Source: Acidobacteriota bacterium (GTDB taxonomy: Bacteria > Acidobacteriota > Blastocatellia > Pyrinomonadales > Pyrinomonadaceae). From it: a DNA stretch of 31,241 nucleotides. Both the position numbers and the translations under genes were made by a program. The DNA lies in contig JAEWBM010000035.1 of assembly GCA_023391155.1 (NCBI GenBank), positions 1 through 31,241 on the forward strand, read 5' to 3'. How positions within the stretch are numbered: position 1 is the first letter of the stretch; each line of letters starts with the position of its first letter. Shown in pieces: positions 16,194-24,313 of this stretch. Below the pieces are notes generated by a model. The model was given only the letters and a program-made list of their open reading frames with translations. It did not search any database and was not told where the DNA came from.

Positions 16194-19100
16194 ATGTTTA
16201 GACCCACAGGAGGGGAACAACCCTCTCCGAACTCGACTCTCATACGAAGATCTAGCCTCACAACGCTGATCAATTTAATAATCTTGGCCGTATTTGCCGC
16301 AGCCGGATCGATAACGGCGGCGGGGCAAATCACGGTGACACCAGATAATCTGCAAGGCTGGGCTCCGTCCACATCTGACGGAGGCTCAGTTTCATTTGAC
16401 GCCTTAGCAGGCGCTCCGTCAGGAAGCGGCGCATTGCGGCTGACTGCCGGCGCAACGAATGAATCGCGGGCACGACTCACCCGATCGACCCATGCGCCGA
16501 TCGCAAGCGTCAACTCGTTGAGTTTTTGGTCGAAATCGATCGGCGGATCGGCGTATGCGGCACCGTCGTATTCGATAGGTGTTTACCTGGACGGTACGCC
16601 GGCGACGTTTACAAATTTTGTATTTGAGCCGTACTGGGCGGACGGAACAGGCGGTCCGGAGCCGGTACAGCAGGGTGTTTGGCAGCATTGGGATGTAGCG
16701 GCCATTGGGAACCTATGGTCTTCCTCGACCAGAAACGCCGGCGGGTCGTGTATGACGACTGCAGGTGCGGGTGGCCCGCCTTTTTATAGCCTGGCATGGA
16801 TCAAGGCGAATTGCCCCAATGCGGTGGTTGTTAATTTTTCCACGTACGTAGGGTCGTACAACCCAAGCTTCGACGTTCTGGTCGATCTTTTCAATTTTAA
16901 TGGGACGGCATTCAACATGGAAGCAGCCGCGACCACGATCGAACAGATCCGTGCATCAGACCTGACGAACACACCTAATTACGACGATTGGTTCTTCTAC
17001 CAAGATCGATCGGACATCGAAGGTATTGACAATGGTTTAGGCACCTTCGTGGGCGGACCGGCAGTGCCGTTCTATGGTGCCGGCAGTGCACAGATATCCA
17101 CCTCGGGGACCTCACGGCCGAACATCGCAACCTATCAGTTCGCGAGCACCCCGCTGGATGAGATCACAGAGCTGAAGTTCAGCACATATAACCCGTCTGC
17201 AGGAAACGGCGGAAGTGCAAGCCGTTCGGGATATTTGAACTTCAACGTCAGTTTCGATGGTGCCGACACGTGGCAGCGACGGCTTGTCTATGTGCCAAGC
17301 GACAACGGAACCGTGATGCAAAACACGTGGCAGACTTGGGACGCGATCGCCGACGGCACCGCATTGTGGCAGTATTCGGGTCCCACCTGGCCAGCGGGAA
17401 TTGGCGGCGGAGGGGAGCCGGGAACAACCACCAAAACGTGGTCCCAGATCTTAGCTCAATACCCGGATGCTCAAATCCGAGACTCGGATTCATGGCTGGG
17501 TGTACGAGTAGGTGAACCTTATGCAGACGGTTACACAGAGAATATCGATCATTTCGTATTCGGCACCACGACCGGCGGAACGACCATATTTGATTTCGAA
17601 CCGGATGCTTTAGTTGTCGATGATGACTTGGCATGCCCGGGTGCGACGTACAGTACGATCCAAGCTGCGATCGACGCGGCGACCGTGGGAGCTACCATCC
17701 AGGTTTGCCCAGGAACGTACAACGAAAACGTTCATATCAATAAGGCCGGGATCAAACTTATCGGCCCGAAAGCGGGCGTAGCTGCGGGTGCGGCAACTCC
17801 GACGAATCGCGGCACGGATGAGGCGGTGATCGTAGGAGCGGCCGGACCAAGTGGTGCTGTACGCGTGACGGCGAATGGCGTGACTGTCGATGGCTTTACG
17901 GTTCATGCTCATAGTTCTTCAGGCCAAAGCGGTTTTAACTTTGCGGCCGCGAACCATACCTTTGTGAATAATATTATTGACGGCACACAGCAGGGCCCTC
18001 ACTCCGGCGGATCGTTCAATTCGTCGTTCTTCGGGGGAAGCGTCAATAATATGCGAATTGAAAACAATCGCATGAGCGGTCATCTATACGGAATGTATCT
18101 CGATGGAGGGCCGAGTGCAGGAACGGTTTTCGCGAGTAACTATTTCACAGGCAATGGAAACGGAGTTGTTTTGTCGGGTTCGATAGCAAACGGTCTGTCT
18201 TTCATCGGCAACACGTTTGACGGCAATGGCACCGCACTGATTCTCGCTCAAGGCGGGCACATGGTGATGAATAACGTGTTCCGCAACAGCACCTCTGCAG
18301 CATCGAGCGCGGTCTATCTGTTTCCGACCGCAAGAACTTACGGCGTTGTGGTCTCAGGTAACATCATCTCGAATTATGGATATGGAATCAGAGCACTTGC
18401 CGGCACGACGAATCCACCCGCAGGGAGCGTGCATACAGTCATCGGTAATTCGTTCTCGGGAATCGCTAGCCAAATCATCCGAAACGAGAACGCGGTGATG
18501 CATATCGATGCATCGGGTAACTGGATGGAGTCAGCAGATCCGTCGGCCGCGGAAGCGGAGATCAGCGGAAGTGCTGACTTTTCGCCGATGCTGACGAGTG
18601 GATCGGACCAGAGTACGGCAGTTGGATTCCAAGCCGATCTCTCAAGCCTAAGGGTGCACACGCTTGGCACACAAACCGGTACGACCAGTCGAATCCAAGA
18701 AGGCCATAATTTGGTCGCAAGCGGAGGAACCGTCTCAGTTCTTGGCGGTACGTATGACGGAGACGTTAATACAGCCGGTAAGGCGACGACACTTTCTCCG
18801 GGTGCGAGTCCTGCGCAGGTTGTCATCAACGGCAACCTGACGATGGATAGCGACGACACTCTGGAAATCGAGATACAGGGAACAAGCCCGAGTTCGCCCG
18901 CCATGTTCGACAACTTGGCTGTTAATGGGACGGTAGATCTCGGCGGGGCAACGCTCGAACTGCAGCCTTCGTTTACGCCTACGGTCGGGACGACATTTCG
19001 TATCATCGATAACGATGGTTCTGATTCCGTTACCGGGACGTTTGCAGGCCTTCCCGAAGGCGCGACGATCAACCTGGGGTCAACGCAGTATACGATCTCT

Positions 19101-20726
19101 TATACCGCCGGGACCGGAAATGACGTTGTTTTAACCGCGACAGTGGTGGACTGCAACAACATCTCGGTGTCGACCGGGATCACGACGCTGAGGAATCAGC
19201 AGGTGGTTGTTCCGATCATGGTTGACGATCTAACGGGACGGGGTGTTTTCACATCGGATTACACCTTTACCTATGACCCGTCAGTGCTGTCATACGTCGG
19301 CAATGACGTTGCGGGAACCGTTGCGGACGGATCGACGATCACGGTGAACAACAATACGCCGGGAACGTTGGTCGTATCGGTGTTCAACGGCAACAGCGAT
19401 TTCACCGGATCCGGTGTCTTCATGAACATTCGGTTCATGGCCGCCGGCCCGATCGGTTCAACTAGCGGGATCGACTTCACAGGGTTCATCTTTAACAACG
19501 GTGTACCGTGTGTTAATACGACGAACGGAAGCGTAGAAATAATCTCGTCCACCGTTTCCGGACAAGTCGAATATGTGAACTCGCCGACGATGAAATTGGT
19601 TCCGGGTGCCGTGTTGACTGGTGTTGGCGTTTCCGGCCCGACAGTTTCGGACACGACCGATATCAACGGTGAGTACGAACTCGACGGCTTTGGAGCCGGC
19701 GCGTACACTGTCACCCCTTCGAAGAGCGGTGATGTTAACGGTATCACGTCCTTCGATGCCGGACAGGTCGCTCGCCATACCGTTGGGCTGATCACGCTGA
19801 ACTCGACGCAGCTACTGGCTGCGGATGTGAGTCAGGACAGTATCGTCAACTCGTTCGATGCTGGTAACATCGCAAGGTTCATAGTTGGCAATCCGTCCCA
19901 CCAATCGACCGGCCAATGGCGCTTCCTGCCAGCGTCGCGCAATTACTCGAATCTTGAAACGGCTCAGCCGAACCAGGATTACGATGCGATTCTGCTTGGC
20001 GAAGTTGACGGAAGCTGGACGCCGGTCAGCCCGCTTGCCGAGTTCATGCCGGAGCGGCCTGAGACTAAGGACGATATTCGGTTCATCGCCCCGAGAACGA
20101 ATAGTTCACCGGGATCGGAGATCGTGATTCCGATCGCAGTGGAAAACATGAGTTCGAAGGGTGTGTTCGATTATCAGTTCGAACTGAGATTCGACCCGAA
20201 TGTTCTTGAGGCGTCGCATAATGCAGCGATAGCCGAAGGAACATTGAGCGAAGGACACTCCGTAGTGTCGTATTCGCCGGAACCCGGATTGGTCAAGGTG
20301 AGTGTCTTTGGCACAATGCCGCTGGAAACGGACGGCACTCTGTTGAACGTTCGCCTGAACGTTATCGGAAGCGAGGGTTCGACTTCGGGCCTGACCCTTT
20401 CGGGAACACTCGCGGGTGACGGAACACATAGAGTGATCCCGGTCTCAGGGTCACTTAATGTTGAGAGCGCGGCCGGAGCGACGATCAACGGGACCCTTTA
20501 CACCGCCGGCGGAATGCCGGTGGCGAAGGGCCGTGTCGTACTGACCGATTCGAACGGTAACACGCGGACCGCACTGTCGGGACCGTGGGGAACGTTCGAA
20601 TTCGGCGGCCTGGAGTCGGGTTCGCGGTATACGATATCGGTCCAAGGCGGCCGCCATACGTTTGAACCGCGGACCGTCACCGTGGATGGCGAGTTGACGA
20701 TAGTCAACATGATCGCCATCCAGTAG
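16194..20726 (+). CDS. Secreted beta-helix, cohesin and dockerin-like multidomain protein with CpR-like C-terminus
   Basis: The 1510-aa protein has a signal peptide at ~20-45 (TTLINLIILAVFAAAGSITAAG). Next come two related strand-rich, lectin-like segments (~46-240 and ~260-460) and a right-handed parallel beta-helix (~474-800, starting YSTIQAAIDAA and continuing with NNIIDG, NNRMSG, SNYFTG, GNTFDG rungs). A passenger-type segment (~850-980) follows, then cohesin-like domain 1 (~985-1117). After an SdrD-like linker comes a dockerin-like pair (~1180-1236): a shortened loop, DVNGITSFD, and a full 12-residue EF-hand-type loop, DVSQDSIVNSFD, each followed by an AxxIARxxVG-type helix. Then come cohesin-like domain 2 (~1292-1424) and a carboxypeptidase-regulatory-like C-terminus (~1430-1510). 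Beta-helix proteins often bind or cleave polysaccharide, but no active site is assigned. The protein is likely at the cell surface. Confidence 0.9.
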   Translation: MFRPTGGEQPSPNSTLIRRSSLTTLINLIILAVFAAAGSITAAGQITVTPDNLQGWAPSTSDGGSVSFDALAGAPSGSGALRLTAGATNESRARLTRSTHAPIASVNSLSFWSKSIGGSAYAAPSYSIGVYLDGTPATFTNFVFEPYWADGTGGPEPVQQGVWQHWDVAAIGNLWSSSTRNAGGSCMTTAGAGGPPFYSLAWIKANCPNAVVVNFSTYVGSYNPSFDVLVDLFNFNGTAFNMEAAATTIEQIRASDLTNTPNYDDWFFYQDRSDIEGIDNGLGTFVGGPAVPFYGAGSAQISTSGTSRPNIATYQFASTPLDEITELKFSTYNPSAGNGGSASRSGYLNFNVSFDGADTWQRRLVYVPSDNGTVMQNTWQTWDAIADGTALWQYSGPTWPAGIGGGGEPGTTTKTWSQILAQYPDAQIRDSDSWLGVRVGEPYADGYTENIDHFVFGTTTGGTTIFDFEPDALVVDDDLACPGATYSTIQAAIDAATVGATIQVCPGTYNENVHINKAGIKLIGPKAGVAAGAATPTNRGTDEAVIVGAAGPSGAVRVTANGVTVDGFTVHAHSSSGQSGFNFAAANHTFVNNIIDGTQQGPHSGGSFNSSFFGGSVNNMRIENNRMSGHLYGMYLDGGPSAGTVFASNYFTGNGNGVVLSGSIANGLSFIGNTFDGNGTALILAQGGHMVMNNVFRNSTSAASSAVYLFPTARTYGVVVSGNIISNYGYGIRALAGTTNPPAGSVHTVIGNSFSGIASQIIRNENAVMHIDASGNWMESADPSAAEAEISGSADFSPMLTSGSDQSTAVGFQADLSSLRVHTLGTQTGTTSRIQEGHNLVASGGTVSVLGGTYDGDVNTAGKATTLSPGASPAQVVINGNLTMDSDDTLEIEIQGTSPSSPAMFDNLAVNGTVDLGGATLELQPSFTPTVGTTFRIIDNDGSDSVTGTFAGLPEGATINLGSTQYTISYTAGTGNDVVLTATVVDCNNISVSTGITTLRNQQVVVPIMVDDLTGRGVFTSDYTFTYDPSVLSYVGNDVAGTVADGSTITVNNNTPGTLVVSVFNGNSDFTGSGVFMNIRFMAAGPIGSTSGIDFTGFIFNNGVPCVNTTNGSVEIISSTVSGQVEYVNSPTMKLVPGAVLTGVGVSGPTVSDTTDINGEYELDGFGAGAYTVTPSKSGDVNGITSFDAGQVARHTVGLITLNSTQLLAADVSQDSIVNSFDAGNIARFIVGNPSHQSTGQWRFLPASRNYSNLETAQPNQDYDAILLGEVDGSWTPVSPLAEFMPERPETKDDIRFIAPRTNSSPGSEIVIPIAVENMSSKGVFDYQFELRFDPNVLEASHNAAIAEGTLSEGHSVVSYSPEPGLVKVSVFGTMPLETDGTLLNVRLNVIGSEGSTSGLTLSGTLAGDGTHRVIPVSGSLNVESAAGATINGTLYTAGGMPVAKGRVVLTDSNGNTRTALSGPWGTFEFGGLESGSRYTISVQGGRHTFEPRTVTVDGELTIVNMIAIQ

Positions 20727-20733
20727 CGAGCGA

Positions 20734-20769
20734 ATGCTGAAAGGGCGGCCCACCCCGCCCTTTCGGCAT
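20734..20769 (+). terminator. Terminator hairpin
   Basis: A 15-bp stem (ATGCTGAAAGGGCGG pairing with CCGCCCTTTCGGCAT, one G-T wobble) with a 6-nt loop starts 7 bp after the stop. The downstream T-run is weak. The next gene therefore probably has its own promoter, or receives only partial readthrough. Confidence 0.75.
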
Positions 20770-20813
20770 CTCGCACTACTTTAGTTGCTCACGCAAGAAA
20801 TAATGAGGTAACT

Positions 20814-21617
20814 ATGAACTATGCAAAGGGATCGGCGGCACTGGCCTTGCTTATTCTGATCTTCGGGGGAGTGATAAATGCCCAAGAAAAGAAGACCGCA
20901 AATGTCGGCAGCCCCTATCTAAACATTGATCTTCCTACCCAGTTCGCTGAAAACGACACTGTCATACTTTATCCTGTGAACCTAGACATCAGCGGTTATA
21001 GTTTGGGCGACTTTAACTTTGGTATTACATATGACCCGACAATCTTGACGGCTGACAACACAAGCTGTCAGACATCCGGTACGCTTTCCGGCCAACCGGG
21101 CTACGGACAAGCTTGCTACGTGCCGTATCCTGGGCGTATAAATTTCGCAGCGTTTTCATTTGGCCCCACGGTAAACAGCAGCGGAGTTCTAGTAAACATA
21201 AGATTTACTGTGACCAATGAGATCAACGCTCCGCCCGGGACGATTACGAATCTCCAGATGGTCGAAGAGTACTTTTATGAGCTCGGTGGACGTGTGGATC
21301 CGGACACCATTTCAGTCGATAATGGCGTAGTCGTTGTGGTTGATGAGTTGGAGCCGACGGCTGGGGGGGTTACGGTTGGGGGGACGGCGTTGGGGGCCGA
21401 TGGGCGTGCGCTGTATGGTGCCCGGGTGACTCTGACGGATGCGGATGGGATGACGCGTACGGCGCTGACGAACCCGTTCGGATACTTTACCTTCAGCGAC
21501 GTGCCGGCCGGTGAGAGCTATGTGATCTCAGCAACGGCTCGTGGCTATACGTTTGAATCTACATTGATGACGATCGGGGACGAGATCACCGATATCATTT
21601 TGATCGGGCAGAGATAA
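20814..21617 (+). CDS. Secreted cohesin-domain protein with CpR-like C-terminus
   Basis: The 267-aa protein has a signal peptide (ALALLILIFGGVINAQ). A cohesin-like beta-sandwich (~residues 35-175) follows, with ITYDPTILTAD, GRINFAAFSFGP and GVLVNIRFTV as the typical strands, then the CpR-like module (~183-267) found at the end of both larger secreted proteins. Cohesins bind dockerins, and the neighbouring gene at 16194 encodes a dockerin-like pair, so the two products could interact; this is inference. The ribosome site is TGAGGT, 4 nt before the ATG. In the last domain the codon style shifts toward G-rich codons (21351-21420) compared with the first half. Such a change would fit recombination at the domain border. 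Confidence 0.88.
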   Translation: MNYAKGSAALALLILIFGGVINAQEKKTANVGSPYLNIDLPTQFAENDTVILYPVNLDISGYSLGDFNFGITYDPTILTADNTSCQTSGTLSGQPGYGQACYVPYPGRINFAAFSFGPTVNSSGVLVNIRFTVTNEINAPPGTITNLQMVEEYFYELGGRVDPDTISVDNGVVVVVDELEPTAGGVTVGGTALGADGRALYGARVTLTDADGMTRTALTNPFGYFTFSDVPAGESYVISATARGYTFESTLMTIGDEITDIILIGQR

Positions 21618-21621
21618 GTCT

Positions 21622-21673
21622 TTGATGGCGTTCGGGGATGAGATCACCGAAATCGTCTTAGTTGGGCAGAGAT
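21622..21673 (+). repeat. Displaced second copy of the 3' end of the upstream gene
   Basis: These 52 bp match 21564-21615 at 43 of 52 positions by eye and would encode AFGDEITEIVLVGQR, against IGDEITDIILIGQR at the true C-terminus. It lies 4 bp after the stop codon and has no start. This looks like the leftover tail of a related gene. Confidence 0.75.
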
Positions 21674-21702
21674 TGATCTTAAAGATCGGACTGCTTATTA
21701 AG

Positions 21703-21736
21703 GAGCGGGGCGCTTGGGGGCCCCGCTCATTTTTTT
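21703..21736 (+). terminator. Strong Rho-independent terminator
   Basis: GAGCGGGGC (21703-21711) pairs perfectly with GCCCCGCTC (21720-21728), followed by AT7. It ends the cohesin gene and overlaps the stop codon of the convergent channel gene (21727-21729). Confidence 0.85.
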
Positions 21737-24240
21737 AGGGAGCGGGCGGCGTCGGGGTCGATGGTGCGGAGGTGGAGGTCGCGCTGGGGGAACGGTATTT
21801 CGATGCCGGCGGCGTTTAGTTTTTCGTAGATGGCGGTCATCATCTCGCTGCGGAGCCCGACCCAGCCGGTGGCGTTGGTCCAGAAACGCAGTTCGAAATC
21901 GATGGAGTTGTCGCCGAAGCCGAGGAAGAGAGCCTGGGGTTCGGGTTCGGGGAATATCTCGGGCCGGGACGCTATGACCTCTTTTAGGAGAGCGATGACG
22001 GTGGCGGCATCGGTGCCGTAAGCGACGCCGACCTGGATATCGACACGGCGCTCTTCGTCGGTCATGGTCCAGTTGATGACCTCTTCGGAGATGAGGTGGC
22101 TGTTGGGGACGATGACGTCGGAGCCATCGACCTGGCGAAGCACGCTGGCCCTGAGGCCGATGCGCTGAAGCGAGCCGGTAAATTCCTGTATCTGCACCGT
22201 GTCGCCGATCTTGACCGGGCGTTCGAAAAGCAGAATGAGGCCGGAGACGAAGTTGTTGATGATGTTCTGCAGGCCAAAGCCGATACCGATGCCGACCGCG
22301 CCGCCGATGATTGCGAACTTGGTGAAATCGACGCCGAGAGCTGCGATGGCGAAAAGAAACGCTCCGACCAGGATGGCGTAATGGAGCATGGTGGAGACGG
22401 CGTAGCTGATGCCGCCGCCGAGATCGACACGGGGATAGACGTCCTCTTCGAGAAAAAAGCGAACGAGCCGCGAGATGAGGACGGCGATCCAGATAGTCGC
22501 GATAAAGAGGAGAATGTTGCTGACGGATATCTCGATGGAACCGATGGAGAATGACCACGCGAGCACGGCGGAGCCGTAGCCGAAGACGGCCTCGCGAATG
22601 GCGAATTGGTTGAGAACGACCAGAACCCAGAGAATTACTCCGAGCCAGAAAAGAATGCGGCCGGCGCGTTCGCGGATGAAGGCGCGGTTGTTGCGGATCG
22701 CACGCAGTCGGGCCAGGGGCGTAACGCGAAACAGGAACGGCAGGAGGCTGGTGAGGATGCGGTAGGCGACGTAGATGATGATGGCGGCGTAGGCGCTGCC
22801 GAGCGTCCCGTTGCCGACTACAGTGGAGAGGCCGACAAAGCCCGCCACATTAGCAATCAAAGCAAATGCAAGCAGGATGAGGGCAACCGGGACAAAGCGG
22901 CGGACCGCTGCATAGACGGCATAATGGCGGGCTTCGATCCGCTTTTTGATGCTTTTGGTCTTGAAGAACCAGACGAGGAAGAGGATGGCCCCCAGAAGTT
23001 CCGCGGCAAAGATCAGCCTTGCGGCATAGGGTTCGGCGACAAAGACCTCGCGCACGCGGTCGATAAAGTAGAGGACTACGAGAGCGTTGAGGATCGAGTA
23101 AAGCGGCCGGACGACCAGGCGGCGGAGGAGTATGACGCCGGGAATGATGGCGGCGGCACCGACGATAGCGGATAGCAGCCGCGGAGCCTCAGGATATACC
23201 CAGCCGGTGACGAATGCGGAGATGATCAGGCCCGTGACGACGGGAATCTCGAAGACCTGCGCGGCGTCCTCAAGCTGAGGCTCTTTTTCGACGGCGGGGC
23301 GGGCCCGGGGGCGGGCCCAGTAGATGAGGCCGATGAGAGCTATCAGCAAAAGGGCGTGGAAGCCGAAGCGTTCGGGCCGCTCGTTGAAATATTGGCGGAG
23401 CAAGATGAACTGCGCGCCGAGCGTTTCAGAAACGCGGGCGGAAAGTTCGGCAAAGGATGATATCCGGCCGGGAGCCCAAATGGGGCCGGCATCGCGCCAG
23501 AAGAGATCTGCAAGTGCCTGTTCGCGAACCTTGGCCACGGCCTCGATGCGGTCATCAGCGACTGCCTCGATATCACTTATTCGGCTCTGAAGTGCGAGCA
23601 AAGCGGAACGGCGCTCTTCGACCAATCGACGGGTGTCGTCGATGGCGTTTACAGTCTCTGCCGTACGGCCCAGAACCTCTGCGGGTGCGGCGGCGGTGTC
23701 GGGAGCGGGAGCGCGGTAAAGCGCGAGCGAGCGGCGCCATGTCTCGCCGAGAGAGGCGAGTTCTGTGAGTAGGGTTTCGAGCTCTGTGAGCCGGGTTTGA
23801 AGTTCGTCTCCGCCGGCGGTCAGGTCTTTTCGAAGCGATTGCCAGTCGCGCTCGTTGGCTCGCAGATCATCAAGCGATGGCCCGCCGGCCAGAAGCGTAT
23901 CGGAGCGGGTGATCAGGGCGTCGGTACGTCGGCGAAACTCGGGTAAAGAATTCGCGATACGAACGATGGCGGGGTTTTCCGCCGCCGCGGCGCGAATGAT
24001 GCGAAGTCGTGCCGCAACTGCGTCTGCCTCAGTGACCGCATTTGACAGGGCAACGGGCGTCGGCGACGGCGTGGGTGTCGGCGATCCGGCAGCGGTGTTT
24101 GAGTTCGACTCTTCGGCCTCTTGAGCCGCGATCGAAAGCGACGTCCCTGTGAGAAAAATGGCCGCGAAAAGCACCGCGGCAGCGGCATTGGCGAATGCAA
24201 AAAAACGTGACTTCCCTTTCCCGAGTCGTGATGATCCCAT
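21727..24240 (-). CDS. MscS family mechanosensitive channel with large N-terminal extension
   Basis: The 837-aa protein is far longer than E. coli MscS (286 aa). It has a signal peptide (~12-38), then a periplasmic, coiled-coil-like region (~50-280, rich in Glu/Arg/Leu). Several membrane helices follow (for example ALLLIALIGLIYW near 295, and many between 330 and 630). The canonical pore helix is GGAVGIGIGFGLQNIINNFV (~645-665). After it come the MscS beta-domain (RPVKIGDTVQI, GSDVIVPNSHL) and the alpha/beta vestibule (to ~825). The layout recalls MscK/MscM-type large channels, which release solutes on hypo-osmotic shock from the inner membrane. ATG 24240 has AGGAC 8 nt upstream. It lies 73 bp downstream of the helicase gene on the same strand, so the two may be co-transcribed. 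Confidence 0.92.
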   Translation of the reverse strand: MGSSRLGKGKSRFFAFANAAAAVLFAAIFLTGTSLSIAAQEAEESNSNTAAGSPTPTPSPTPVALSNAVTEADAVAARLRIIRAAAAENPAIVRIANSLPEFRRRTDALITRSDTLLAGGPSLDDLRANERDWQSLRKDLTAGGDELQTRLTELETLLTELASLGETWRRSLALYRAPAPDTAAAPAEVLGRTAETVNAIDDTRRLVEERRSALLALQSRISDIEAVADDRIEAVAKVREQALADLFWRDAGPIWAPGRISSFAELSARVSETLGAQFILLRQYFNERPERFGFHALLLIALIGLIYWARPRARPAVEKEPQLEDAAQVFEIPVVTGLIISAFVTGWVYPEAPRLLSAIVGAAAIIPGVILLRRLVVRPLYSILNALVVLYFIDRVREVFVAEPYAARLIFAAELLGAILFLVWFFKTKSIKKRIEARHYAVYAAVRRFVPVALILLAFALIANVAGFVGLSTVVGNGTLGSAYAAIIIYVAYRILTSLLPFLFRVTPLARLRAIRNNRAFIRERAGRILFWLGVILWVLVVLNQFAIREAVFGYGSAVLAWSFSIGSIEISVSNILLFIATIWIAVLISRLVRFFLEEDVYPRVDLGGGISYAVSTMLHYAILVGAFLFAIAALGVDFTKFAIIGGAVGIGIGFGLQNIINNFVSGLILLFERPVKIGDTVQIQEFTGSLQRIGLRASVLRQVDGSDVIVPNSHLISEEVINWTMTDEERRVDIQVGVAYGTDAATVIALLKEVIASRPEIFPEPEPQALFLGFGDNSIDFELRFWTNATGWVGLRSEMMTAIYEKLNAAGIEIPFPQRDLHLRTIDPDAARSLKK

Positions 24241-24313
24241 AAATACTGTCCTATAAGTATAAGCATTATAGGCATATAGCGAAAGTTATGGGCATTTTGC
24301 GGCCTCGGCGAGG

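Noticed and set aside
18374..19072. Minus-strand frame of 232 codons opposite the beta-helix protein
   Set aside because: Antisense shadow of a well-supported coding region; no ribosome site and no recognisable domain.
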